Source: Anaplasma capra (GTDB lineage: Bacteria; Pseudomonadota; Alphaproteobacteria; Rickettsiales; Anaplasmataceae). Taken from it: a stretch of 64,000 bases of DNA. The DNA is taken from assembly GCF_025628805.1 (NCBI RefSeq), contig NZ_JAOTBG010000001.1, forward strand, positions 90,281-154,280. The letters are read 5' to 3'. Shown one piece after another: positions 29,464 to 38,085 of this stretch. The stretch's first letter is position 1; every line of letters begins with the position of its first letter. The translations under genes and the position numbers were made by a program. The notes below the pieces were generated by a model. It was not told the DNA's origin, did no database searches, and saw nothing but the letters and a program-made list of their open reading frames with translations.

Positions 29464-29970
29464 TCAGCTGGGAGATAGCAGGAGCTCGTCGTTTCGCATC
29501 GTAAAGTGAAAATGCTTCAGAAAACTCATGCCCAGCAGGGAGGTTCTAAGTTCGGATTTGCTAATGCTAGCACCCACGTTGCGTGCCACCAAAGTACCTA
29601 TTCTGATCTCTGGTATGTGAAAGTAGGTGGCCTTTATGGCTCCATTTGCGGTGTGGTAGGTTTTAGACTGCTGCACTGGCCTCATATGTGCGCCTATTTT
29701 CTTAGCATCCTTCTCGGATAGAACAACGTCTGTTGCACCTGTATCTACAAGAAACGTTATATTCTCTCCATTGATGGCTGCAAGTATGTAAAAGTGCCCA
29801 TCCCCCGATTTACGAAAAACAACCCCCCCATCTTTAACGATTGGAACGTCACTTATGGCAGCTGCTGTTTTACCAAAACCACTAAACGGCAGATTACGTG
29901 CCCCATCATATAGGATGGCAACTACTGATATAATCCCCACCCAAAAAGCTATGTATTTCGCAGACCTCAT
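29464..29970 (-). CDS. Membrane-anchored retropepsin-like aspartic protease
   Basis: 168 residues from the ATG at 29970, with GGGGTG upstream. One N-terminal membrane segment (YIAFWVGIISVVAILYD) anchors a periplasmic domain. That domain has the catalytic LVDTGATDVVLS at about residues 80-92 and the downstream LLGMSFLKHF, which matches the hydrophobic-hydrophobic-Gly element of retropepsins. It belongs to the clan AA, TIGR02281-type bacterial family; the Rickettsia protease APRc is a described relative in the broad sense. One Asp motif per chain implies a homodimer. The frame is open without a stop up to 30234, but the upstream residues do not look like part of the protein. An extended -10 promoter lies at 30233-30241. 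Confidence 0.88.
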   Translation of the reverse strand: MRSAKYIAFWVGIISVVAILYDGARNLPFSGFGKTAAAISDVPIVKDGGVVFRKSGDGHFYILAAINGENITFLVDTGATDVVLSEKDAKKIGAHMRPVQQSKTYHTANGAIKATYFHIPEIRIGTLVARNVGASISKSELRTSLLGMSFLKHFHFTMRNDELLLSPS

Positions 29971-30399
29971 GACAAAAACACCCCATACACAATCACGGCA
30001 AAAACTACAAACGGCATTGCAGCAAGACCTACAGTACCTACAGAACCCCACAAGAGCCCATACAAAAAGCGCAAGATTATGTGAAAATCGGCGCGTAGTC
30101 CGTGTGGGCACAAGCAAATGCTTACCAACAAGCACCCAGGATCCAGACATTTGGCCTAACCGCGGCGCAAGATTCTGACTCAAAACTAAATTAATGTCTA
30201 CCAGAGTGATGCATAAAAGCCCACTGAAGAGCATTATAGCACAACACGGGTCAACAGCACCGCAACAACGATCTACAACGAAGTGATTTAGTAGGTATGC
30301 GGTATGATACCCCGACTATGATAAACTTTTGTTAAACATGCACCACAATTGCCCGAGGTTCGTAAATACACCCTCGCTTACACCGCATCCAGCCCGGCG
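29971..30399. other. Intergenic region upstream of the retropepsin-like gene
   Basis: About 430 bp between the retropepsin-like start and the exonuclease stop, both on the minus strand. It holds an extended -10 promoter candidate (30233-30241) and a small interrupted palindrome GGTATGATACC (30301-30311). No gene or RNA is recognised. If the promoter is right, the retropepsin mRNA has a leader of about 255 nt. Confidence 0.45.
30233..30241 (-). promoter_or_regulatory. Extended -10 promoter candidate for the retropepsin-like gene
   Basis: On the minus strand TGC is followed directly by a perfect TATAAT, the TGnTATAAT extended -10 pattern, which works with a poor -35 box. No good -35 is seen at 17 bp; a TTGACC lies only 10 bp upstream. 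Confidence 0.4.
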
Positions 30400-31251
30400 C
30401 TATGCGGTGCACGTCATTTCTTCTCTCTGCATGAAAAACTGGCCATTACAAACCTTTTCCCACTCTGCAATGAAATCCAGCATGTGTTTATTTCCACTGC
30501 TTTGCAGATATGCAAGCAAGTCTCTCACACACTCATTATAGCCATCTGAAGCCATCCTACCCTGATGATGCATTAGCCTAAGGTATATGAGATAAGTGTT
30601 AAGTACATCAGACTCGCAATAGTCACGAATCTGAGGCAACTGCCCGAGGTCATACATGCGTGTGACTTCCGAACCATCTGTACCCATTTTACCGGGGAAA
30701 TTCAGAACCGAGCATACCTCGTGCATTTTGACTCTAGCGGAAGTACCGAAGTCTGAAAGAGAATCAAGCAAATCGCAGTGCCAATCCGCACTATATCTTT
30801 GAAAATAGTTATTCCACTTGTCACCAGCGTTGTACAGGTATCCGGCCTGCACTCCATGTACCATAGCCCTATATTTTATTACAGGTAGGTCAAAAGTGCG
30901 TCCATTGAACGTTACAATGCGGGGCCTAACTGCAGAGATATAATTCAAAAACCCACGCACCAATTCTTTCTCGCTGGAAGATACACTACCTCCTGAGCGT
31001 ATTTCACGAAGAACAAAGTGTTCATACCCTGAGTCGCGCTTTATATCCGCTCTAAGAAAGCTTATTGCCACTATTTTGTGAAACGGCTGACGCAGAAACG
31101 CATTCTGCCCATTAGTAACCTCAAGATGGTAGTTAGCCATAGCCTCACGCTTGGCAGTAACGTCATCGGCAATTACCTCACCCACGAGGTTATCACAGCT
31201 GTCTATATCTGGTATAGTTTCAATATCAAAAACCAACAACGAATCCAACAT
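30400..31251 (-). CDS. Predicted 3'-5' exonuclease (PolB exonuclease-like)
   Basis: 283 residues from the ATG at 31251. The DEDD exonuclease motifs are present: FDIETIPD near the N-terminus (Asp, Glu), VTFNGRTFDLPVIKYRA in the middle, and YCESDVLNTY late (a DEDDy type). It resembles the stand-alone proteins related to the exonuclease domain of DNA polymerase B. A role in DNA repair or nucleic acid trimming is inferred. Its ATG overlaps the era stop in the sequence TAATG, so the two genes are translationally coupled. Confidence 0.88.
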   Translation of the reverse strand: MLDSLLVFDIETIPDIDSCDNLVGEVIADDVTAKREAMANYHLEVTNGQNAFLRQPFHKIVAISFLRADIKRDSGYEHFVLREIRSGGSVSSSEKELVRGFLNYISAVRPRIVTFNGRTFDLPVIKYRAMVHGVQAGYLYNAGDKWNNYFQRYSADWHCDLLDSLSDFGTSARVKMHEVCSVLNFPGKMGTDGSEVTRMYDLGQLPQIRDYCESDVLNTYLIYLRLMHHQGRMASDGYNECVRDLLAYLQSSGNKHMLDFIAEWEKVCNGQFFMQREEMTCTA

Positions 31252-32138
31252 TATACGCACCCTACGCATTCTTCCAGGTGATCTTGCCAAAACTTGCGCA
31301 CCTTAACAAACAAAAAAAGATGCACCTTCTTGCCTAGGAGCTGCTCCATCTCCGCCCTTGCTGACGTACTGATACTTTTCACAAGTGTGGCGTTCTTTCC
31401 CACAACAATTGCCTTTTGGCTCTCCTTGATCACGTATATAACCTGTTTGACGACGACGCTGCGGCTTTTTTCTTCAAATTTTTCCGTAACCACAGATAGT
31501 GAGTATGGTAGCTCCTGGCGCAGAGCAAAAAACAACTTTTCGCGGGTAATTTCTGCCACAAAAAATTCGACGGTGGCGTCTGTGCGCTGAGTGCTAGGAT
31601 ATAACCACGGGCAATCAACCGCGGACTCACGCAAGTATGCCAGCAAGGCCTCTGTTCCTAATCCATACAAGGCTGATACTGCAAAAACCCCAGCAAATGC
31701 GTGCATAGACCGTATGTGCGCCAAAATCTCGCTAATCTGGCATTCCTGCAGCAAATCAGTCTTATTTAGCACAGCCACAGTTGGAATATTCGAGTTCTTC
31801 ACCCTGGTAACTACTTTTACAGTCTGGTTCCACGTGTAGTTCCGAGCATCAAACACTAAAATCGCAACATCTGCGCCTTTGATGGACATCCATGCATTCT
31901 TCACCAGAAACTTCTCAAGGTTAGTTTTGGGAACAAAAATACCCGGAGTGTCCGTAAATACCAACTGAACGTCCCCATCATTGCGCACCGCATTCATGCG
32001 GACCCTAGTTGTGTGCACCTTTGGAGTGACTATAGAGGCTTTAAACCCCACCAACCCATTTATAAGCGTAGATTTACCAGCATTTGTGGCACCTACAACG
32101 GCAATCAGGGAACACTTTCCCGTACTACAATATTCCAC
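31251..32138 (-). CDS. era: GTPase Era
   Basis: 295 residues from the GTG at 32138; the frame is open to a GTG at 32231, but the shorter form matches usual Era length and has AGG at a fair distance. GTPase motifs: GATNAGKST (G1), DTPGIF (G3), NKTD (G4), with the effector threonines near KVHTTRVR. The C-terminal third is the KH domain that binds the 3' end of 16S rRNA. Era assists 30S maturation. The G1 loop reads GATNAGKS rather than the commoner GRPNVGKS. The stop overlaps the exonuclease start by 1 nt. Confidence 0.95.
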   Translation of the reverse strand: MEYCSTGKCSLIAVVGATNAGKSTLINGLVGFKASIVTPKVHTTRVRMNAVRNDGDVQLVFTDTPGIFVPKTNLEKFLVKNAWMSIKGADVAILVFDARNYTWNQTVKVVTRVKNSNIPTVAVLNKTDLLQECQISEILAHIRSMHAFAGVFAVSALYGLGTEALLAYLRESAVDCPWLYPSTQRTDATVEFFVAEITREKLFFALRQELPYSLSVVTEKFEEKSRSVVVKQVIYVIKESQKAIVVGKNATLVKSISTSARAEMEQLLGKKVHLFLFVKVRKFWQDHLEECVGCV

Positions 32139-32237
32139 TACAAAACCTAAACAACCAACATACCAACAATACTCAGCAACACTGCAGTACCGCGGCACAT
32201 GGCTGACTGGCACACACCCGGCGCAACGCACTAATCA

Positions 32238-33593
32238 CTAAACCCCCTTGCGCTGAAAGAAGGACATAACGTCCATATCCTTGTGTTTGCCAGCCTTCAT
32301 TCTACTAAACTTGCTTATCATGGTATTCATCTGGTTATACTGCTTCAACAACGCGTCAACAGCACTAACCTTCACTCCCGCACCTTTGGCTATTCTTGTT
32401 TTGCGCGCACCGTTCAATATCTCGGGATTGGCCCTCTCCCGTTTAGTCATGGAGTTGATTATGGCTATGTACTTGTCTACCTTACTGTCGTCAACAATGC
32501 CTGAAACCTTACGCCTAACGTCGTTCCCAAACGCTGGAATGAACTTCATTATACTCGCAATTCCACCCATCTTGTTCAGGGCTTTCAGTTGGATGACCAA
32601 ATCGTCGAGGTCAAACCTTCCCTCTTTTGCCTTGGCTTGCAACTCATGAATGGCCTCCTTACCCACAGCTTCAACCGCCTTTTCCACAAGAGAAGCAACA
32701 TCTCCCATGTTTAAAATTCTACGGGCTATTCTATCTGGGTAGAAATCGTCTAAATCTTCGGGTCTTTCCCCCGTGGACATGAACTTTATTGGACACCCGG
32801 ACACCATCTTCATGGACAGTATCGCACCCCAGCGCGAGTCGCCATCGGCACGGGTAAACACGGTACCAGTGAGGCTAAGTTTGTCATGGAATTCACGCAC
32901 AACTTCAACCGCATCTTGTCCCATCATGCAGTCTACGACCAATATAGTCTCAGCAGGCGAGATTTCCTTTTTGACTGACTGCAGCTCCTCCATCATTTCC
33001 TGATCTATGTGCAGCCTACCTGCTGTATCAACGATCACGACATCATATCCACCTAATTTCGCCTCTCTAAGCGCCCTTTTGGATATCTCGATTGGCAACT
33101 CACCCCCAACTATCGGAAGGCTGTCAACACCGACACCATGCGCCAAAATCTCAAGTTGTTCTTGGGCCGCTGGCCTGTACACATCTAGGGATGCAACAAG
33201 GACTTTTTTTCCCCCTTTTTTTAGCCTGAAAGCAATCTTTGCTGTGCTAGTGGTTTTACCCACACCTTGCAACCCAACCATCATAATAACAACTGGAGGC
33301 TTACTACTGAGATCGAGCGCGCTTCTTTCATTCCCCAGAATTTCTATCAGGCATTCTTCCATCAGTTTGATGATCATCTGCCCGGGAAGAACCCCCTTAA
33401 CTATCTCTTCCCCAACTATTTTATTCCTAACACTCTCTATAAACCACTCGACAACCACGAGGCTGACGTCGGCATCTAGCAATGCCTGAGTTACATCCTC
33501 TAACACCAAATCAAAATCCTTACCGGATATCTCGCGTTTACTGCCGAGTTTCTGTATCGCTGAAGAAATCCCTTTAGCTAAAGAATCAAACAT
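32238..33593 (-). CDS. ffh: Signal recognition particle protein Ffh
   Basis: 451 residues. N domain, then the GTPase G domain with GLQGVGKTTSTAKIA, DVYRPAAQEQL, DTAGRLHID and TRADGDSRWGAILSMK, then the Met-rich M domain ending in FSRMKAGKHKDMD. Ffh binds signal sequences and 4.5S RNA and delivers ribosomes to FtsY. The G4 region usually reads TRxDGDxRGGAALS in alphaproteobacteria; here one Gly is Trp and the first Ala is Ile, a small oddity. Its ATG overlaps the stop of the upstream antiporter gene by 8 nt. Confidence 0.96.
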   Translation of the reverse strand: MFDSLAKGISSAIQKLGSKREISGKDFDLVLEDVTQALLDADVSLVVVEWFIESVRNKIVGEEIVKGVLPGQMIIKLMEECLIEILGNERSALDLSSKPPVVIMMVGLQGVGKTTSTAKIAFRLKKGGKKVLVASLDVYRPAAQEQLEILAHGVGVDSLPIVGGELPIEISKRALREAKLGGYDVVIVDTAGRLHIDQEMMEELQSVKKEISPAETILVVDCMMGQDAVEVVREFHDKLSLTGTVFTRADGDSRWGAILSMKMVSGCPIKFMSTGERPEDLDDFYPDRIARRILNMGDVASLVEKAVEAVGKEAIHELQAKAKEGRFDLDDLVIQLKALNKMGGIASIMKFIPAFGNDVRRKVSGIVDDSKVDKYIAIINSMTKRERANPEILNGARKTRIAKGAGVKVSAVDALLKQYNQMNTMISKFSRMKAGKHKDMDVMSFFQRKGV

Positions 33594-35157
33594 AAGTTAA
33601 TACCAACACGATCCCAACGACCAACATGCACAAAAGTAGGGCAGAATCGGACGCCTCCGCCTTGTGACGCAGCGCAATTGCCCAGGCACAACCCCCTTCA
33701 CCACCAGACCCAGAGCTGCAGACCCTTGAGAAATTGGAAAACACACCATACAGGTGTATCACAAAATTACAAAACTTAGAAGTCATACTGGGAAGCAAGC
33801 ATCTATAAACCCAGTCGACATCCACCGCAAACTCATACCGACCAAGCAGTTTGTTACGCAATGATACGATAAAACACAAAGCTGCGATCGCAAGAATTGC
33901 GGTCTGGGAGGCCACATCTTTGAGCGTATAGATAAATTGCTCCCCAGTAAAGGAGAGCATCTGCCTGTGAAACACGCCCAGAATCAACAATACCAGGGCT
34001 AATAACAACATGGGAATTCCGGAAAGATATCCACTCATGCCTGATGACACTGAGCGGCTGGCATGAAACTGAGCTACAGAAGACCAAACTAGCCTCAACC
34101 CAACACCTGCAAATAGCGACACGCTACAAACCAAAAATACCTGCTTTGATATTGCGCCTATGAGCCCGTCTGCCCATGCACCATGTAGTATCAGTGATTT
34201 CACCACAAAACCTGCACTACCGGGAAAGGCGCCCATATTAAAGACGGCAACCAAGCAGCACAGAACTCCTACCAGTAGCGGATAAGTGGCACCACCTGGC
34301 CCATTAGTACCCTTAGAGCTGTTCACCACTACTACATCCGCCACCATAAACAAAAGAGCCTGGTACAGCACGGAGAGCGCCATCTGCGCAACTGTCACCC
34401 CCGGAGAAATGCCACCAAGCCCCACGGAAATCAATATCAACCCCATCTGCCCGATGACATTGTAGGACATCATTTTTCTTACATCCCGCGCCAGCAAGGC
34501 AAAAATTGTGCCATATACAGCAGTCGCCGAACCCGCGTATACCAGCATGGGATCACCAGGGAATATTCTAAGCAAAGTATAAGCGGCAGCCTTGGTCGTG
34601 AACGTAGACAGCGCCATGATTCCAAACCTGGAAGACATTGGGTACGCGTGAGAAACCCAAGACGACATGGGAAACGACGCAGCGTTTATCAGGAGCCCAA
34701 TCATATATGATGCCTTATATAGGCCAAAAAATTGGCCTACCTGAGCAAACCTGCACGCTCCCACGAGCAATAGCGCCCCAGCAATAAAGTGCGCCGCCGC
34801 ATAATGAAGAAAAGCCTTATCAACACCCTTGGAACACCCCTGCGCAACTAAAAACATCGCCGCAAGCGCCATAAACTCAAATCCTATAGCAACCAAAGTT
34901 GGATCAGAAAGCAAAAGCGTGAAGGAGCTGCTCACACAGTACAGCAAACAGCACAACATCTCTCGCGGGCGCATGACGCCCCACGCCCTCCAGAGTATTA
35001 GAAGTAAGGTGAAAGCAAACGACATAAGAAGCGGCATTGCCGTGTAACAAGCCCCATACAGCCAAGGCCCCTCACTTGATATAGAGGGAAATACGGAACC
35101 AGCTAAACCAGCGAAGGCCCCGCATAGTTTAGTGGCAGCCGATAAAACGTCGCACAT
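33586..35157 (-). CDS. mnhD: MrpD/NuoN-like proton-conducting antiporter subunit
   Basis: 523 residues, almost entirely hydrophobic with about 14 membrane segments. The proton-conducting transporter signature is visible in STFTTKAAAYTLLR and in LARDVRKMMSYNVIGQMGLI. This is the family shared by complex I subunits NuoL/M/N and Mrp antiporter subunits A and D. I call it MrpD-like because the C, B, G and F subunits of the same antiporter are at 40041-42009, about 5 kb away. A NuoN- or NuoM-like paralogue cannot be excluded. It overlaps ffh by 8 nt, an unusual partner. Confidence 0.8.
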   Translation of the reverse strand: MCDVLSAATKLCGAFAGLAGSVFPSISSEGPWLYGACYTAMPLLMSFAFTLLLILWRAWGVMRPREMLCCLLYCVSSSFTLLLSDPTLVAIGFEFMALAAMFLVAQGCSKGVDKAFLHYAAAHFIAGALLLVGACRFAQVGQFFGLYKASYMIGLLINAASFPMSSWVSHAYPMSSRFGIMALSTFTTKAAAYTLLRIFPGDPMLVYAGSATAVYGTIFALLARDVRKMMSYNVIGQMGLILISVGLGGISPGVTVAQMALSVLYQALLFMVADVVVVNSSKGTNGPGGATYPLLVGVLCCLVAVFNMGAFPGSAGFVVKSLILHGAWADGLIGAISKQVFLVCSVSLFAGVGLRLVWSSVAQFHASRSVSSGMSGYLSGIPMLLLALVLLILGVFHRQMLSFTGEQFIYTLKDVASQTAILAIAALCFIVSLRNKLLGRYEFAVDVDWVYRCLLPSMTSKFCNFVIHLYGVFSNFSRVCSSGSGGEGGCAWAIALRHKAEASDSALLLCMLVVGIVLVLTYV

Positions 35158-35242
35158 GATAACCCCGCACCGACCCTACTTTACCATACAAACATGCACA
35201 AACAAGCCCGGACTGAGTGCGCGATAAACACCAATTGCCACT

Positions 35243-35719
35243 TCATCCAAACAACTCCTGTGCTCTTGCACGAAATGCGCTCATGATGCGGCGTTTTGCC
35301 GCATCAGCAGCAACATCAAAAGCAACTTGAAGTATCTTGTGTTTGAAAGAAAAGTCGATAGAAAATTTAACCAGCGTCTCCCCGTTTTTCATCGGCAAGA
35401 AGTTCCATTCGCTCTGCAAGAGCCTAAATACGCCGTCCTCAGATCTAACTTTGACCCATCCTGGCCGATCACCCTCGGGAGAACGGAAAGAAACATGAGA
35501 GGTGTACCCACCCCTGAGAGAAAAAACCCCCGCAACCACTTCTGCAACCAGGTGAGAATCCCCGCTATCTGTTATTTTCACACGCTTGCACCACGGGAGA
35601 AACTCCGGATACCGTTCCACATCCAACACTATAGAGAAGAGCCCCTCCGCCGGAAACGTCAGGACCTCCTCTCCGAAAAACTTATTCCCACGCACAGGCG
35701 TACCGCTGGATGCACTCAT
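35243..35719 (-). CDS. RatA/COQ10-type START-domain protein
   Basis: 158 residues from the ATG at 35719; a TTG ten codons upstream is in frame. The COQ10/RatA polyketide-cyclase pattern is clear: VLDVERYPEFLPWCKRVKI near the N-terminus, and SFKHKILQVAFDVAADAAKRR towards the C-terminus with its amphipathic helix. In alphaproteobacteria and mitochondria this family acts as a coenzyme Q-binding chaperone; the E. coli homologue RatA was reported to interfere with 70S assembly. With ubiA in the window, a ubiquinone role is reasonable. It lies downstream of dnaK after 212 bp. Confidence 0.88.
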   Translation of the reverse strand: MSASSGTPVRGNKFFGEEVLTFPAEGLFSIVLDVERYPEFLPWCKRVKITDSGDSHLVAEVVAGVFSLRGGYTSHVSFRSPEGDRPGWVKVRSEDGVFRLLQSEWNFLPMKNGETLVKFSIDFSFKHKILQVAFDVAADAAKRRIMSAFRARAQELFG

Positions 35720-35753
35720 AGAAAACGGAGGGATCCGCCTTTGCCGCAATGCT

Positions 35754-35775
35754 CTTTAGTATCCTGAGACTAAAG
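35754..35775. repeat. Short hairpin between dnaK and the RatA-like gene
   Basis: CTTTAGT (35754-35760) and ACTAAAG (35769-35775) are perfect complements around an 8-nt loop. It lies about 160 nt after the dnaK stop on the minus strand. There is no following T-tract, so it is at best a weak or processing hairpin. Confidence 0.3.
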
Positions 35776-35931
35776 CCAAGGTGGGCGCCATATAACAACC
35801 GCTCAGGATCGACAGTGACGGCTCCCTTCAAAAACAAAACGGGCTCGAGGAACTTTCAAATCTACACGCACAACGCAGAACCCCCCGCGGATTATACGAG
35901 GAATGTGGACGACATATCAATATCTAAATAC

Positions 35932-37863
35932 TCACTTCTTGTCATCATCATCCTTCTTAATTTCCTGGTATTCAGAATCCACAACCCTCTCCTCAGGATT
36001 TTCAGTAGTCTCATTTGCGGCACCACCGCCATCAGCTGAAGACCCCGCATCCTTCTGGGCAGAGTACGCCGCTTCTCCCAGCTTCATAGAAAGCTGCATT
36101 AGAGTATCGTACTTTTGCTGAACAACGCCACTATCGCCATTGTCACTGCTCAAGCACTCCCTAAGCTCTTTTATCGCATCCTCAATGCTCGACCTATCTG
36201 CACCAGAAACTTTATCCCCGTAATCCCGGAGTGACTTCTCTGTAGAGTGTATCAGGGACTCCGCGCTGTTTTTAAGCTCCACATGCTTCTTACGCTTTTC
36301 ATCTTCCTCAGCTCTCTCCTGAGCGTCCTGGATCATCTTCTTAATCTCATCCTCACTCAACCCACCGGAGGACTGTATCTTGATAGTCTGCTCTTTCCCA
36401 GAAGCTTTATCCTTCGCAGAAACGTGCACTATACCGTTAGCATCTATATCAAATGTAACCTCAATTTGAGGAATGCCGCGAGGAGCCGAAGGGATCCCCT
36501 CCAGGCTGAACTGACCAAGCAGCTTATTGTCTGCAGCCATCTTCCTCTCACCTTGATAAACCTTGATGGTAACAGCAGTTTGCCCATCCTCAGCAGTGGA
36601 AAACACTTGAGATTTCTTGGTAGGAATTGTGGTATTACGCTCAATCAGAGGGGTGAAAACCCCACCCAAAGTTTCTATACCTAAGGACAGAGGCGCAACA
36701 TCCAACAGTAGAACATCTCTCACATCCCCTGTGAGTATACCACCCTGTATCGCCGCACCGACAGCCACAACTTCATCAGGATTCACACCTTTACAAGGTT
36801 CTTTCCCTCCAAAGAAATCCTTCACCCTCTGAATCACTTTGGGCATTCTAGTCATCCCACCGACTAGTACCACTTCATCAATCTTGCTGCTATCCTTAAT
36901 ACCAGCATCCTCCAAAGCCTTTTTACATGGCCCTATGGTCCGCTCAATAAGCTCGCTCACCAACCCCTCAAATTTGGCTCTGGTGAGCTTCAGGCTCAAG
37001 TGCTTAGCACCGGTGCTATCACTAGATATGAAAGGTAGAGTTATATCCGTCTCTAGCCTACTGGAGAGCTCTATCTTTGCCTTTTCCGCAGCCTCCTTTA
37101 TCCTCTGAACCGCCATGGGGTCATTGTGAAGATCGATGCCGGTCTCCTTCTTGAAACTTTCCATCATGTGTTCCATAACCGCGTTATCGAAGTCTTCACC
37201 ACCCAGCTTTGTGTCACCATTGGTAGCCTTTACTTCAAATACACCTTCGGCTATTTCCAGGATTGAAACATCAAAAGTTCCCCCACCTAGGTCGTACACA
37301 ACTATTGTCCTCTGCTTGTCGCCCTTATCCAAGCCATAAGCCAAAGCCGCAGCAGTCGGTTCATTAATGATCCTAACAACGTCGAGACCAGCAATCGTCC
37401 CAGCATCCTTTGTAGCTTGACGCTGCGCGTCGTTGAAGTATGCGGGAACCGTGATAACGGCCTTTTTCACCGGAGCCCCAAAATATCTTTCCGCCGTTTC
37501 CTTGATCTTCTCCAAAACAAACGCGCCAATTTGCACCGGGGAGTAACCCTCACCCCTAGCCCTTATCCACGCATCTCCATTCTTCGCCGGAAATATCTCG
37601 TAAGAGCACTTCACATCCCGCATATCGTCGTATCTACGACCTATTATTCTTTTACTAGCATATATCGTGTTCTGAGCGTTGATGTTTGCCTGACGTTTAG
37701 CAAGCTCCCCTACCAGCCTTTCGTTCTCAGCAAAGGCAACAACCGATGGAGTAGTTCTTGAGCCCTCACTATTTTCGATAACCTTTGCGGTACCTGCCTC
37801 CATAACAGCAACACAAGAATTTGTAGTACCCAGATCTATACCTATAATGCGCTCAGCCGCCAT
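35932..37863 (-). CDS. dnaK: Chaperone DnaK (Hsp70)
   Basis: 643 residues from the ATG at 37863, with GGGGG six bases upstream. Hsp70 signatures: [32 protein letters not shown] and [17 protein letters not shown]. They are followed by the peptide-binding domain, helical lid and an acidic Asp/Lys-rich tail. It folds proteins in the cytosol with DnaJ and GrpE. dnaJ is not adjacent. A sigma-70-like promoter candidate lies upstream; I did not find a clear heat-shock (RpoH) promoter. Confidence 0.98.
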   Translation of the reverse strand: MAAERIIGIDLGTTNSCVAVMEAGTAKVIENSEGSRTTPSVVAFAENERLVGELAKRQANINAQNTIYASKRIIGRRYDDMRDVKCSYEIFPAKNGDAWIRARGEGYSPVQIGAFVLEKIKETAERYFGAPVKKAVITVPAYFNDAQRQATKDAGTIAGLDVVRIINEPTAAALAYGLDKGDKQRTIVVYDLGGGTFDVSILEIAEGVFEVKATNGDTKLGGEDFDNAVMEHMMESFKKETGIDLHNDPMAVQRIKEAAEKAKIELSSRLETDITLPFISSDSTGAKHLSLKLTRAKFEGLVSELIERTIGPCKKALEDAGIKDSSKIDEVVLVGGMTRMPKVIQRVKDFFGGKEPCKGVNPDEVVAVGAAIQGGILTGDVRDVLLLDVAPLSLGIETLGGVFTPLIERNTTIPTKKSQVFSTAEDGQTAVTIKVYQGERKMAADNKLLGQFSLEGIPSAPRGIPQIEVTFDIDANGIVHVSAKDKASGKEQTIKIQSSGGLSEDEIKKMIQDAQERAEEDEKRKKHVELKNSAESLIHSTEKSLRDYGDKVSGADRSSIEDAIKELRECLSSDNGDSGVVQQKYDTLMQLSMKLGEAAYSAQKDAGSSADGGGAANETTENPEERVVDSEYQEIKKDDDDKK

Positions 37864-37927
37864 GACTACCCCCACACGAACAAAACCTAAAATTCAGATA
37901 CGGTAGATATAATCACCAAAGCTTCAA

Positions 37928-37956
37928 ATTACAACCCCTCCTCTCCAACAAGCCAA
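37928..37956 (-). promoter_or_regulatory. Candidate promoter for dnaK
   Basis: On the minus strand TTGGCT (37956-37951) and TGTAAT (37933-37928) are spaced by 17 bp, matching 4 and 5 of 6 bases of the sigma-70 consensus. The leader to the dnaK ATG would be about 58 nt. A CTTGAA-type heat-shock box at the right spacing was not seen. Confidence 0.4.
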
Positions 37957-38085
37957 AAAATATATGAAGAGCAACACTGTTTTACTTGAAGGAGGCGGGT
38001 AACACGGGAAGATACGACATATAACCCGAGAATTTCTACGATGGCGGCCAGTGAAACTGGCAGGAAATAGGTTGTGAAGCAATGT

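Noticed and set aside
29971..30234. N-terminal extension of the retropepsin-like protein
   Set aside because: The residues look unlike a signal or domain, and the ATG at 29970 with GGGGTG upstream begins a normal membrane anchor.
37864..38000. Heat-shock (RpoH-type) promoter of dnaK
   Set aside because: CTTGAA-like and CCCCAT-like boxes at proper spacing were not found on the minus strand; a sigma-70-like pair fits better.
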